DNA of 64,000 bases from the NCBI GenBank assembly GCA_964392175.1, contig CAYMOJ010000002.1:1-64000 (forward strand), written 5' to 3'. The notes beneath the pieces were generated by a model that ran no database searches, was not told the DNA's origin, and saw only the letters and a list, made by a program, of their open reading frames with translations. This document shows, in pieces, positions 7,843 to 16,885 of this stretch. Position 1 is the stretch's first letter, and every line of letters begins with the position of its first letter. This DNA comes from Firm-04 sp964392175. Lineage in GTDB: Bacteria; Bacillota; Clostridia; Oscillospirales; Ruminococcaceae. The position numbers and the translations under genes were made by a program.

Positions 7843-7912
7843 AGCAGAGCCGTGCGGTTGGACGCTCTGCTTTTACTGCATCTATTATACTATACCATTG
7901 AGAAAAAGTCAC
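7843..7912 (-). promoter_or_regulatory. degV promoter and leader hairpin
   Basis: On the minus strand GTGACT (7907-7912), 17 bases, TATAAT (7884-7889). Just after the start site AGCAGAGC/GCTCTGCT (7843-7850 with 7864-7871) forms an 8-bp stem at the 5' end of the RNA, possibly stabilising it. The rest of 7811-8116 holds only the divergent regulator promoter. Confidence 0.6.
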
Positions 7913-8007
7913 CCTACGGTTTGCATTTGCAGGGAAACCTCTTAGAGAAACGGGCAGGAGAGCTGATTCTACCACTCTACCCACAGGAGAATTGAGCGAA
8001 AAATGGC

Positions 8008-8036
8008 TTGCATTCTACAGTTTTTTATGGTATAAT
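8008..8036 (+). promoter_or_regulatory. SigA promoter of the HTH regulator gene
   Basis: TTGCAT (8008-8013), 17 bases, TATAAT (8031-8036). Confidence 0.7.
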
Positions 8037-8116
8037 GAACACAAGTATTTGTTGAACTCTACTGGGATTGTCTTGCGCATAGGCAATCGAAGGATGATAC
8101 CAAGAAGGAGGCTGTT

Positions 8117-8767
8117 ATGGCTGAACTGAAGCAAATTGTTGCACAAAATCTCACACAGTTGCGTAAAGAGCATCAGCTGACGCAGATTCAGTTGGCAGAA
8201 CAGATTCATTATTCAGATAAAGCCGTTTCGAAATGGGAGCGCGGAGAGTCGCTGCCGGATCTGGTCGTACTGAAGCAATTGGCAGATTATTATCATGTGA
8301 CGTTGGATGCGTTGGTTTGCGAAGAAGGTGTGCATCATGCATCCACATCGGTAGCGGATACCTCTGCGGAGCAGACGGAGGCGGAATCGGATACGCCGAA
8401 GCCCTATATCATGCGCAACCGCATTTTGATCGCCGGAATGGCAATCGTGCTGGTATGGCTGATCGCAACGACCGTTTTTGCGATTTTGGATATTTTGGTG
8501 CCTACATTGGAGTATTCGCCCTTTATGTTTGTGTATGCCATCCCACTGACAATGATCATTTGGCTGGTGTTTAACTCTATCTGGTTCAATCGTCGCGCCA
8601 ACTATCTTATCATATCGTTGCTGGTATGGACGACCCTGGGCACGCTGTTTGTAACCTTTTGGTCGCATCGTCCGTGGCAGCTGTTTATCATCGGGATACC
8701 GGCGCAGATCATTATTTTGCTGTGGTCTGCTCTGCACGGCAATAAGAAGGCTGCCCCCAAAAAGTAA
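8117..8767 (+). CDS. XRE-family helix-turn-helix protein with membrane segments
   Basis: Residues 1-65 form a Cro/CI-type HTH domain (NLTQLRKEHQLTQIQLAEQI, then DKAVSKWERGESLPDL). A linker rich in acidic and Thr/Ser residues follows, and from about residue 95 there are four hydrophobic segments: ILIAGMAIVLVWLIATTVFA, FMFVYAIPLTMIIWLVF, YLIISLLVWTTLGTLFV and LFIIGIPAQIIILLW. This places the DNA-binding domain in the cytoplasm at the membrane, an arrangement common in Firmicutes that may couple an envelope signal to transcription. The ATG at 8117 follows AAGGAGG. The target genes are unknown; degV and the CarD-like gene are its neighbours. Confidence 0.85.
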   Translation: MAELKQIVAQNLTQLRKEHQLTQIQLAEQIHYSDKAVSKWERGESLPDLVVLKQLADYYHVTLDALVCEEGVHHASTSVADTSAEQTEAESDTPKPYIMRNRILIAGMAIVLVWLIATTVFAILDILVPTLEYSPFMFVYAIPLTMIIWLVFNSIWFNRRANYLIISLLVWTTLGTLFVTFWSHRPWQLFIIGIPAQIIILLWSALHGNKKAAPKK

Positions 8768-8775
8768 TATCTGTC

Positions 8776-8806
8776 AAGCCCCACACCGTTGTTGTATGGG
8801 GCTTTG
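8776..8806 (+). terminator. Terminator of the HTH regulator gene
   Basis: AAGCCCCA (8776-8783) pairs with TGGGGCTT (8797-8804), with a short T-run following. Confidence 0.6.
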
Positions 8807-8876
8807 CTATGGGTGCACTGGGTGTAAAAAAATAGGAAAAATCAGGCTTTTTTGCAAAGTTTGTGTAAATTGACCC

Positions 8877-8905
8877 TTGAGAAAATCTGCGAAATATGGT
8901 ATAAT
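8877..8905 (+). promoter_or_regulatory. Promoter of the CarD-like gene
   Basis: TTGAGA (8877-8882), 17 bases, TATAAT (8900-8905). Confidence 0.65.
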
Positions 8906-8950
8906 ATGGGCAGTAGGAAGATCAAATATCAGTGGAAAGGAGGCGCGATC

Positions 8951-9475
8951 ATGTGCCCACAACCGCAGGTAGGTACGTTTGTAAGATATGGCGGAACCGG
9001 AATCTGTCAGGTGACGCGTGTGGAGGATATGCCCTTCCCCGATGCGCAGCATGTGCGCCTTTGCTGTGAATTGAAGCCCATCAGCAATGGGGCAATGGTC
9101 ATTCTTGTGCCGTTGGATAACGAAATGCTCTGCGCCAAAATGCGCCCCTTGCTGACGAAGAAAAGCATGGAAGATGTGTTGCAGGCTGTTCATGAACAAC
9201 CTAATATCTGGATTGAGGATCGCAAGCAGCGCAGTGCCGAGTTTCGGCGTATGCTTTCTATGGGAGATGCGTCAGTTCTGCTACAGATGCTGCGCTCCAT
9301 TGAGCAGCAGCAGGTGATATTGCGCGCTATGAAGAAAAAACTCGCTACTGCGGATGTTGCAGTGCAAAAGGAAGCATATCGCCTTGTGGAGGAAGAACTG
9401 GTCTACACGCTGGGAATCTCCAATGAAGAAGCCGATGTGCGGATTCACGCTGCCATTGCCGAGCAGACTGCGTAA
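8951..9475 (+). CDS. CarD/CdnL-like transcription factor
   Basis: The protein has 174 residues. The N-terminal part (VGTFVRYGGTGICQVTRVED, then YCELKP-like CCELKPISNGAMVILVPLDN) matches the CarD_CdnL_TRCF RNA polymerase-interaction domain, and the C-terminal part is helical with charged repeats, as in CdnL-type proteins. Such proteins bind the RNA polymerase beta subunit and stabilise open promoter complexes. The ATG at 8951 follows AAAGGAGG. The gene has its own promoter and a strong terminator, so it is a single-gene unit. Confidence 0.8.
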   Translation: MCPQPQVGTFVRYGGTGICQVTRVEDMPFPDAQHVRLCCELKPISNGAMVILVPLDNEMLCAKMRPLLTKKSMEDVLQAVHEQPNIWIEDRKQRSAEFRRMLSMGDASVLLQMLRSIEQQQVILRAMKKKLATADVAVQKEAYRLVEEELVYTLGISNEEADVRIHAAIAEQTA

Positions 9476-9499
9476 TTGCACAGAAAAATCGAATAAAGG

Positions 9500-9537
9500 A
9501 AACCTCTGCGTACGAGATGGTACACAGAGGTTTTTTT
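9500..9537. terminator. Terminator after the CarD-like gene
   Basis: An imperfect inverted repeat of AACCTCTG (9501-9508) with CAGAGGTT (9525-9532) ends in seven T's on the plus strand. It may also stop the converging mannanase transcript. Confidence 0.75.
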
Positions 9538-9550
9538 GATGCAAAGTGAT

Positions 9551-11362
9551 TTATAGACCCGCCAGTATTTTTAGGATCGCAATGGCATCGCCTTGTGTGA
9601 TGCCGGCATTTCCGTCGCATTCGGCATTGGCACGCCCCTGCTCAGAGAGCGTTACGTCGGCATCTTCTGACAGAAAACGGTTGAGAAGAATCACATCACT
9701 GACCTTGACGAAGCCGTCGCAATCCACATCGCCCTGAATGTTGTTTTTCACAGGTGGTTCGGTTTCAGTGGTAGTTCCGATTTCGTAGGTATTCCAATCC
9801 GGCAGCTCATCCAATGTAATGCAGTATTCGCTTTGGTAGATTGCTTTCAGATTATCCACAGGATTGAGCGCAGCATCCGTAATGTAGTTGCCGTACCATG
9901 GACAGAAATACAGCCATGCCGCTTTGGAGTCCACAAGTTGATCAAGCGAAGGAATGGTGTCATTTTCACTCATGGCAACCATTTTTTCGCCCTCGGTGGA
10001 TGCGACCAACGAATAGAACGTAGAAGCAATCGCGCTGAGATTTGCCTTGTAGTTTACGGCATTATATTTATCGTAGCCAATGAGATCCACATATTCATCG
10101 CCGGGGTACCATTCTGGAGAGGTACAATAGGCGTAGGAAGTCCATTCCCAGATGATGTTATCCAGACCGTATTCATTGGTGAGCGTTTCCCACAGGAAGA
10201 TGTACATCTCTTTGCATGGCTCTGCGCCCTCTGCGCCCCACCAGAACCATGCGCCCTCTGCCTCGTGCAGCGGACGGAAGATACAAGGCACATTGGCATC
10301 CTCTAACTTTTGCAGTTGTGCGGCAAGTACGGCAATATCCGCAAGAATCACCTCATGCTCCCAAGTGCCCTCTTGCAGCGCGTTGGTGATGCTGAAAGTC
10401 GTGAAGGTATCGCTTGCCGATTCCACATAGAACGCAGCTTTGCTGCTGCCCTCTTCCGTGGGTACATTCCAATGGTAGGAGATGGTCGGGATACCGCCAT
10501 CATCATTGAACCATTGAATGGCACGCTCGGGGGCATTGTCGTAGTATGGTTCGGTAGTGTTGTAGAACAGAAAATCAATGCCGCGAATGGCGGGATATTT
10601 GCCTGTTGTATCGTAGATGTAGGTAAACTCCTGTTCGTTATCCATCAGGTAGTCAATGGGCAGTCCTTGCTGCTCAAAAGCATTGATGTTGTAGCAATGG
10701 GAGCCACAGTATTCCTGCTGACCCGAAAGCACATGATTGCCGTAGATGCTGCAAAGATAATCATAGACCTTTTGCGTCATAAGGCTTGCATTGGGGTTGC
10801 ACAGTTTAGAGGTCGGCTGCAAATCGGCAAGATAAGCAGGGGCAGGCTCCAGCACGAGATAATCAAGGAAGGTATAACCCCAGTAGCTGACGATTTCAAT
10901 GGAATTCTTGCCGGCATTGAGCTTTACATAGCCTGCATCCAGCAGTTCCCAGCCATTGCCGGAGTTGAAGGGAAACTTGATTTCACCCTGACTTTCGCCG
11001 TTTACATTCAAGTATTGGATCTTGTGGGGTGTGCCAAAGCACTGTATGTAGTTGATTTTCAGTGCATAGAATCCTGCTTCTTCTACTTCAACGGTCACGC
11101 TGATGGAAGAATCCTTATCGTCTACATAGGCATAGCCGTCTCCCGACCAGCCGGTCATATCACAGGAATTGCCCTCTGCATCCTCGTCCACGACCGTCCA
11201 TGCGATGCCCTCGTTGTATTCGCAGTCCTTGAATACACCGTCCTCAAATTCATAGATGATGCCCGTTGCACCGGATGCGTTTTGTGTTGGCATGGCAGTC
11301 ATCGTACCTGTTGTGACCACCAGTGCCAACAATGCTGCCAGCTTCTGCATTTTTGACTTCAT
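9551..11362 (-). CDS. Cellulosomal GH26 beta-mannanase with CBM35-like module and dockerin
   Basis: The 603-residue secreted protein starts with a signal peptide (residues 1 to about 31). Residues 34-173 form a beta-rich carbohydrate-binding module resembling CBM35 (IIYEFEDG at the start, TFLDYLVLEP at the end). Residues 190-520 are a GH26 catalytic domain: acid/base Glu367 in FRPLHEAEGAWFWW and nucleophile Glu466 in MSENDTIP. A short linker leads to a dockerin (from residue 544), whose two calcium repeats begin GDVDCDGFVKVSDV and AECDGNAGITQGDA. It should hydrolyse beta-1,4-mannan while attached to a cellulosome scaffoldin. The ATG follows AAAAAGGAG. Confidence 0.93.
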   Translation of the reverse strand: MKSKMQKLAALLALVVTTGTMTAMPTQNASGATGIIYEFEDGVFKDCEYNEGIAWTVVDEDAEGNSCDMTGWSGDGYAYVDDKDSSISVTVEVEEAGFYALKINYIQCFGTPHKIQYLNVNGESQGEIKFPFNSGNGWELLDAGYVKLNAGKNSIEIVSYWGYTFLDYLVLEPAPAYLADLQPTSKLCNPNASLMTQKVYDYLCSIYGNHVLSGQQEYCGSHCYNINAFEQQGLPIDYLMDNEQEFTYIYDTTGKYPAIRGIDFLFYNTTEPYYDNAPERAIQWFNDDGGIPTISYHWNVPTEEGSSKAAFYVESASDTFTTFSITNALQEGTWEHEVILADIAVLAAQLQKLEDANVPCIFRPLHEAEGAWFWWGAEGAEPCKEMYIFLWETLTNEYGLDNIIWEWTSYAYCTSPEWYPGDEYVDLIGYDKYNAVNYKANLSAIASTFYSLVASTEGEKMVAMSENDTIPSLDQLVDSKAAWLYFCPWYGNYITDAALNPVDNLKAIYQSEYCITLDELPDWNTYEIGTTTETEPPVKNNIQGDVDCDGFVKVSDVILLNRFLSEDADVTLSEQGRANAECDGNAGITQGDAIAILKILAGL

Positions 11363-11393
11363 ATGCTCCCACTCCTTTTTCGTTTTGATGTGC

Positions 11394-11834
11394 TTAGTCG
11401 TCTGTATGCTCCAAAGCCATCATCATATCGACCCTGCGCTGATGTCTGCCACCTTCAAAGCCGGTTTCCAAAAATGTTTTGAGGATCTCCACGGCAAGCC
11501 CCTCACCAACCACTCTCGCGCCCATGCAGAGTACATTGGCATCATTGTGCAAGCGAGTATACTTTGCACTATAGGTTTCAGTGCAAACTGCGGCACGGAT
11601 GCCTTTGCACTTGTTGGCAGTCATGCTCATACCGATGCCTGTGCCACAAAGCAGCACGCCCATATCGGCGGTGCCATCCTCGATGGCGGCGCATACTGCT
11701 GTTGCCATCAGGGGGTAGTCACTGGGGGCTTCATCTGTGCCCATATCCATATACGGGATGTGATTTTCTTCCAGATAGTTTCTTACAACCATGCGCAGCG
11801 ATGCCGCTGCGTGGTCACTTGCGATTGCGATCAT
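11394..11834 (-). CDS. rpiB: Ribose 5-phosphate isomerase B
   Basis: RpiB interconverts ribulose 5-phosphate and ribose 5-phosphate in the non-oxidative pentose phosphate pathway. The 146-residue protein has the full family signature: IAIASDHAA at the N-terminus, the Cys in VLLCGTGIGMS that acts as catalytic base, the anion-binding loop, and NDANVLCMGARVVG. The ATG at 11834 follows AAGGAG and is the only start that gives the family N-terminus; the frame stays open to 12032 without homology. It lies between the mannanase and an unknown membrane protein on the same strand. Confidence 0.95.
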   Translation of the reverse strand: MIAIASDHAAASLRMVVRNYLEENHIPYMDMGTDEAPSDYPLMATAVCAAIEDGTADMGVLLCGTGIGMSMTANKCKGIRAAVCTETYSAKYTRLHNDANVLCMGARVVGEGLAVEILKTFLETGFEGGRHQRRVDMMMALEHTDD

Positions 11835-11863
11835 ATATTGATAGCTCCTTGCCCATTTGAATT

Positions 11864-12547
11864 TCAGGATTCTTTGGATTTGGCTTGCTGCATCTTCTGT
11901 TTTGCGCGTTTTTTTGCAAACGGCAAAATGCAAAGCAAGATCAGTGTGATTGTCATGCAACACAGTCCAATGATAGAAAGCACCATATACCGTTGAAATC
12001 CCGTATGCGAGATATAGTAAGCGGTATTGCACTGTGCGCTATCGACGCTAGGATCTGTATTGCGCCAAGAGGCAAACTGTTCGGCAACTGCCCGTGGCAT
12101 ACGGGAAACCACGCCCTGCATTTGCAATGTCGTCACCGGCGGCACTAAATCTTCATAATCGCCGCTTTGCTGATATTGCCGGACGGATTCTGTATAGGCG
12201 AGCGTTTCGTCCATGATCCGTTGCAGGCACAGCTGCTCATAGGCATCGTTGGTAGCATACAGGATCATCTCACCTGTGGGCTGCCACAGTACATAGTAGC
12301 ATTTTTTGCTTTTGCTGTAGAGTTCGGTACTCCAAAGCCCGTTTTGCTCTGTGGCGGCACATCCCAGCACATAGCAGATTTCGCCTTGCACCAGATCGTT
12401 ATTTTCCATGGTAAGGAAAGAGGTCTGTGTAGGATCTGCTACATCATTTTTGCGCAGGCGCAGCCATGTTGGGATCTGCATCATTAGCACAAGAGAGATA
12501 CAAAACATCACAAGGCAAACCAGTCGCAATGCCCGTATGCTTTTCAT
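11864..12547 (-). CDS. Unknown membrane protein, paralogue of the 25.3-kb gene
   Basis: I do not recognise a function. The 227-residue protein has a transmembrane helix near the N-terminus (ALRLVCLVMFCISLVLMM), an extracytoplasmic domain of about 150 residues and a second helix near the C-terminus (MVLSIIGLCCMTITLILLCI) followed by a basic tail. The outer domain contains LVQGEICYVLGCAA and YYVLWQPTGEMILYATN, which align with LVEGVVDAALGCCA and YYVLWMDNSQFIVYETA of the protein at 25337-25984. The shared order and topology show that they are paralogues; possible DUF6709 membership should be tested. It lies upstream of rpiB with a 29-base gap. Confidence 0.7.
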   Translation of the reverse strand: MKSIRALRLVCLVMFCISLVLMMQIPTWLRLRKNDVADPTQTSFLTMENNDLVQGEICYVLGCAATEQNGLWSTELYSKSKKCYYVLWQPTGEMILYATNDAYEQLCLQRIMDETLAYTESVRQYQQSGDYEDLVPPVTTLQMQGVVSRMPRAVAEQFASWRNTDPSVDSAQCNTAYYISHTGFQRYMVLSIIGLCCMTITLILLCILPFAKKRAKQKMQQAKSKES

Positions 12548-12577
12548 GATGCTTCCTCCTTGTGCTATGTGTGATCA

Positions 12578-12985
12578 TTACGGCTTCATACCGGAAACTT
12601 TCAGGCGATTGACTGCACGGCGCAGTTTCGCTTCGGCGCGCTGCTGTTCGGCAAGGCTGTTTGCGCTTTCCTTGCGACGCAGTGCGTCCTCTTGGGAGCG
12701 TTTTGCCCAGTCGATATCGATTTCTTCTGACCATTCTGCCGCATCTGCGAGAATTGCTGTTCGCTCCGGAGAGATTCTGATCATACCGCCCGAAATGGCA
12801 GCTAGACGATCAGTGCCATCCTCCAGCACGAGGCGTACCGGGCCGGAAGGGAGTGCGGCAACATATTTTTCGTGCCGCGCCAGTACACCCAGATCGCCCT
12901 CTGCGGTGCGTACCACCAGCTTTTGCACTTTGCCCTCAAAAAAGTTGCGTTCCGGCGTGAGAATGGTTAATGAGAAGCTGTTCAC
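12578..12985 (-). CDS. atpC: ATP synthase F1 epsilon subunit
   Basis: The 135-residue protein has the epsilon beta-sandwich (NSFSLTILTPERNFFEGKVQKLVVRTAEGDLGVLARH) and a C-terminal two-helix hairpin rich in Glu, Arg and Ala (RSQEDALRRKESANSLAEQQR). Epsilon links F1 to the rotor c-ring and can inhibit ATP hydrolysis. It is the last gene of the atp operon and overlaps atpD by 4 bases. Confidence 0.95.
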   Translation of the reverse strand: MNSFSLTILTPERNFFEGKVQKLVVRTAEGDLGVLARHEKYVAALPSGPVRLVLEDGTDRLAAISGGMIRISPERTAILADAAEWSEEIDIDWAKRSQEDALRRKESANSLAEQQRAEAKLRRAVNRLKVSGMKP

Positions 12986-14409
12986 TTTGCATTCGCCTCC
13001 ATCGCCTTTGCCTTGGCTACGACATCATCAATGCCGCCTGCGAACAAAAATGCCGATTCCGGCAGATCATCGTGCATACCCTCGATGATCTCACGGAAGC
13101 TGCGAATGGTCTCCTGAATAGGCACGTATTGCCCTTTCATACCGGTAAACGGTTCTGCCACTGAAAACGGCTGACTTAAGAAACGCTGGATCTTACGGGC
13201 GCGGTTGACAGTCAGCTTATCTTCATCGGAAAGCTCATCCATACCCATAATGGCGATGATATCCTGCAATTCCGTGTAGCGTTGTAGAATGGTCTGCACG
13301 GCACGGGCAACGCGGTAATGCTCCTGTCCGACGATTTCGGGTGAAAGAATGCGAGAGCTACTTTCCAAGGGATCAACCGCAGGATAAATTCCCAGTGATG
13401 CGATCTGACGGGAAAGCACGGTGGTAGCATCTAAGTGAGCAAATGTGGTTGCAGGAGCGGGATCGGTCAGGTCATCGGCGGGCACATAAACCGCCTGCAC
13501 CGAAGTAATGGAGCCTTTGCCTGTAGATGTGATACGCTCCTGCAGGGCACCCATTTCGGTGGCAAGCGTAGGCTGGTAACCAACAGCCGAAGGCATTCTG
13601 CCAAGCAGTGCCGAAACCTCAGAGCCTGCCTGTGTGAAGCGGAAGATATTGTCGATGAATAGCAGCACATCCTGACCCTCGGTATCGCGAAAGTACTCTG
13701 CCATGGTCAAGCCGGAAAGACCCACGCGCATTCTTGCACCGGGCGGCTCGTTCATCTGTCCGTACACCAATACGGTTTTATCCAGAACGCCGCTTGCTTT
13801 CATCTCGTTGTAGAGATCATTGCCTTCACGGGTACGCTCACCCACGCCTGTAAAGACGGAGATACCACCGTGCTGATTGGCAACATTGTTGATCAGCTCC
13901 TGGATAAGGACGGTTTTGCCAACGCCCGCGCCACCGAATAATCCGATTTTACCCCCCTTGAGGTAGGGGGCGATTAGGTCAATGACCTTAATGCCGGTTT
14001 CCAGCACCTCACCGGCAGCGGTTTGCTCCTCATAGCTGGGGGCTTCTCTGTGGATTGCCCATTTTTCGGCTGTCCGGGGGGCAGGCTGTTCGTCCACCGG
14101 TTCACCCAGCAGATTGAACACGCGCCCTAATGTTTCTCTGCCTACGGGTACGCGGATGGGTGCACCGGTATCCACTGCGTCAAGACCACGGCGCAGACCG
14201 TCTGTGCTGCTCATGGCGATGCAGCGCACCACATCATCACCGATATGCTGTGCAACCTCTAACACCAGCTTGTGCCCGTTGTTATCGCACTCGATGGCAT
14301 TGAGCAGACGAGGCAGTTCATGTTTGCCGAAGCGAACATCCACCACTGCGCCGATGATCTGTACGATTTTGCCGATGCCGCCCTGTTTGCTTTCTTTATT
14401 GGATTGCAT
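12982..14409 (-). CDS. atpD: ATP synthase F1 beta subunit
   Basis: The catalytic subunit of F1, 475 residues, full length. It has the Walker A motif GGAGVGKTVLIQEL, Walker B VLLFIDNIFRFTQAG, the catalytic Glu in GVGERTREGNDLY, and the DELSD(E) motif region DELSDEDK. It alternates with alpha subunits in the catalytic hexamer and carries out ADP phosphorylation. It is encoded directly after atpG, with a 20-base gap, and overlaps atpC. Confidence 0.98.
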   Translation of the reverse strand: MQSNKESKQGGIGKIVQIIGAVVDVRFGKHELPRLLNAIECDNNGHKLVLEVAQHIGDDVVRCIAMSSTDGLRRGLDAVDTGAPIRVPVGRETLGRVFNLLGEPVDEQPAPRTAEKWAIHREAPSYEEQTAAGEVLETGIKVIDLIAPYLKGGKIGLFGGAGVGKTVLIQELINNVANQHGGISVFTGVGERTREGNDLYNEMKASGVLDKTVLVYGQMNEPPGARMRVGLSGLTMAEYFRDTEGQDVLLFIDNIFRFTQAGSEVSALLGRMPSAVGYQPTLATEMGALQERITSTGKGSITSVQAVYVPADDLTDPAPATTFAHLDATTVLSRQIASLGIYPAVDPLESSSRILSPEIVGQEHYRVARAVQTILQRYTELQDIIAIMGMDELSDEDKLTVNRARKIQRFLSQPFSVAEPFTGMKGQYVPIQETIRSFREIIEGMHDDLPESAFLFAGGIDDVVAKAKAMEANAK

Positions 14410-14429
14410 AACGGAAACTCACTTTCGTA

Positions 14430-15296
14430 TTATTTCTGCGCATTTGCGCCGCTGACGATCTCCGTCAGTTCCTGTGTAATGGATGCCTGCCTTGCGCGGT
14501 TATAGTGCAGGGAGAGGTCATTGATCATTTCCTGTGCATTATCGGTGGCGTTTTCCATTGCCAGACGGCGTGCTGCCTGCTCGGAGGCGAAGGTATCCAC
14601 AATGGCACAATACAGGATGCCGGAAAGGTATTTGGGAATCAGCGCATCGAATACCACTTCTGCGCTTGGCTCATAGTTTGTTAGGCTATGTGAGCCTTCC
14701 TGCTCCAGCATATATGGAACAGGAAGTACTTTCATATCGCACGCTTCCTGCGTCAGCGGCGAAACGAGATCGGTGTAGAACAACTCTGCAATTGCGAAAT
14801 GTCCTTGTTCAAACAGCGTGATAATATGTTCTGCCATATCCAGTGTGGTATAAGTGGTCACGGTTTCGCCAATGGCATCGAAGGTTCCCAGAACGCGATG
14901 CTTGGTCTTTGCATAATACTCCGATGCTTTTTTGCCCACGGTCATGAGGATGACCTCTCTGCCTTCTGCTTCCAGCGCAGCGATCCGCGCATCCGCACGG
15001 CGAAAAACATTCATGTTAAAGCCGCCTGCCAATCCACGGTCACCTGCAATGATCATGAGCAGCGCAGCACCGCTTTCACGAAGCTCAGTATACACAGAAT
15101 GAAATCCTTTCGCCTCAGCTGCAATCTCGCTCATGGTCTGATACAGCAGATGAAAGTAGGGGAGAGATCGTTCGGCACGTTCCTTTGCGCGGCGCAGCTT
15201 AGAGGAGGAAACCAGCTCCATGGCTTTGGTGATTTGCATGGTGCTTTCCACGCTTTTCATGCGTCGTTTGATTGCCTTCATGTTTGCGCCTGCCAT
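14430..15296 (-). CDS. atpG: ATP synthase F1 gamma subunit
   Basis: The rotor shaft of F1, 288 residues. The N-terminal helix (MKAIKRRMKSVESTMQITKAMELVSSSKL) and the C-terminal helix (ATDNAQEMINDLSLHYNRARQ, ITQELTEIVSGA) that form the coiled-coil shaft are both present, flanking a Rossmann-like domain with IAGDRGLAGGFN. I place the start at ATG 15296, eight bases after AGGAGG. A GTG at 15305 lies on the ribosome site itself. Confidence 0.97.
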   Translation of the reverse strand: MAGANMKAIKRRMKSVESTMQITKAMELVSSSKLRRAKERAERSLPYFHLLYQTMSEIAAEAKGFHSVYTELRESGAALLMIIAGDRGLAGGFNMNVFRRADARIAALEAEGREVILMTVGKKASEYYAKTKHRVLGTFDAIGETVTTYTTLDMAEHIITLFEQGHFAIAELFYTDLVSPLTQEACDMKVLPVPYMLEQEGSHSLTNYEPSAEVVFDALIPKYLSGILYCAIVDTFASEQAARRLAMENATDNAQEMINDLSLHYNRARQASITQELTEIVSGANAQK

Positions 15297-15326
15297 GAAA
15301 AACACCTCCTGACAAATTTAAAATGT

Positions 15327-16832
15327 TCAGATAAAGCTGCGAATAAACGCTTCGATCGCCGCACGGAGTGCTGCATCGGTTTCGTCAGACAGCTTACCTG
15401 TTTGCCGGATCTCGGCAAGGAGATCGCTGTGACACTCGTCCATTTCAGTCAGCAATGCTTGTTCACACTCGGCAATGCGATGAACCGGTACATCACGGAG
15501 CAGATCATTGACCACAGCGTATAGAATCACGACTTGCTGCGGTGCAGATAGGGGTGCACTCTTATCCTGTTTGAGCACTTCTACCACACGTTCGCCCTTG
15601 GCAAGGCGCTCTTTGGTATCACGGTCAAGGTCAGAGCCAAACTGTGCGAACGCCTGCAACTCGCGATACTGGGAGTAGGTCAGCTTCAGTGAGCCGGAAA
15701 CCTTTTTCATGGCAGGGATCTGTGCCGCCGAGCCCACACGAGAAACCGAAATACCGGGGTTGACGGCAGGACGCACGCCTGCATTGAACAGGTCGGTTTC
15801 CAGAAAGATCTGTCCATCAGTGATAGAAATGACATTGGTGGGGATATACGCAGAGACATCGCCTGCCTGTGTTTCAATGATCGGCAATGCGGTCAGAGAG
15901 CCACCGCCGTAGTTTTCGTTGAGGCAACAAGCGCGTTCCAGCAAGCGAGAATGCAGATAGAACACATCGCCGGGGAACGCTTCACGGCCCGGGGGACGCT
16001 TCAGCAGAAGTGAGAGGGTACGATACGCCACTGCGTGCTTGGAAAGATCATCGTACACGCACAGCACATCCTTGCCTTGATTCAGAAAATACTCACCCAT
16101 GGTACAGCCGGAGTAGGGGGCAATATATTGCAATGGTGCCAGCTCTGAAGCGGTTGCTGATACCACGATGGTATAGCGCATTGCGCCGGCTTTGGTCAGT
16201 GTTTCCACCACATTGGCAACAGTAGAGCGTTTTTGACCGATGGCAACATAAATGCAGATAACATTTTTATCGTGCTGATTCATGATGGTATCCAGTGCGA
16301 TGGCAGTTTTGCCTGTTTGGCGGTCACCAATGATCAGCTCACGCTGCCCTTTGCCGATGGGGATCATGGAATCGATTGCCTTGATACCTGTTTGCAGTGG
16401 CTCATGCACCGATTTTCTGGTAATGATACCGGGGGCGATTTTCTCAATGGGGGCGTAATGTTCGGCGATAATTGGGCCTTTGCCATCGATCGGCTCACCC
16501 AACGCGTTGACGACTCTGCCCAACAGCTCCTCGCCCACGGGTACAGATACGATCTTTCCGGTACGGCGCACGGCAGAGCCTTCTTTGATATCCTGGTCGG
16601 AGCCCAGCAAAACAGCACCGACAGAATCATGCTCTAGATTTAGCGCCATACCCGAGACACCGCCTTCAAACTCCAGCAGCTCACCGGACATACATTGCTC
16701 CAACCCGTGTATATTGGCGATGCCATCGCCCACGGTCACAACAGAGCCAACATCGGCGAGGTTCAGCTTTGCCTCGTAGCTTCTGAGTTGTTCCTTGATG
16801 ATGCTTGTGATTTCATCAGGGCGTAAATTCAT
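15327..16832 (-). CDS. atpA: ATP synthase F1 alpha subunit
   Basis: The regulatory nucleotide-binding subunit, 501 residues. It has the Walker A motif GDRQTGKTAIA, the segment YDDLSKHAVAYRTLSLLLKRPPGREAFPGDVFYLHSRLLER in shortened form here as PPGREAFPGDVFYLHSRLLE, and the arginine-finger region VSRVGSAAQ. It starts MNLRPDEITSIIKEQ, the normal N-terminus. Between atpH and atpG, as in most bacterial atp operons. Confidence 0.97.
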   Translation of the reverse strand: MNLRPDEITSIIKEQLRSYEAKLNLADVGSVVTVGDGIANIHGLEQCMSGELLEFEGGVSGMALNLEHDSVGAVLLGSDQDIKEGSAVRRTGKIVSVPVGEELLGRVVNALGEPIDGKGPIIAEHYAPIEKIAPGIITRKSVHEPLQTGIKAIDSMIPIGKGQRELIIGDRQTGKTAIALDTIMNQHDKNVICIYVAIGQKRSTVANVVETLTKAGAMRYTIVVSATASELAPLQYIAPYSGCTMGEYFLNQGKDVLCVYDDLSKHAVAYRTLSLLLKRPPGREAFPGDVFYLHSRLLERACCLNENYGGGSLTALPIIETQAGDVSAYIPTNVISITDGQIFLETDLFNAGVRPAVNPGISVSRVGSAAQIPAMKKVSGSLKLTYSQYRELQAFAQFGSDLDRDTKERLAKGERVVEVLKQDKSAPLSAPQQVVILYAVVNDLLRDVPVHRIAECEQALLTEMDECHSDLLAEIRQTGKLSDETDAALRAAIEAFIRSFI

Positions 16833-16885
16833 AAAAGTATCACACCTTTATAATTATAACTTTTTCAGCAGGGTGGCACAGAAGC

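Noticed and set aside
10310..11356. Open frame of 348 codons opposite the GH26 gene
   Set aside because: A shadow of the mannanase coding sequence with no start signal or homology.
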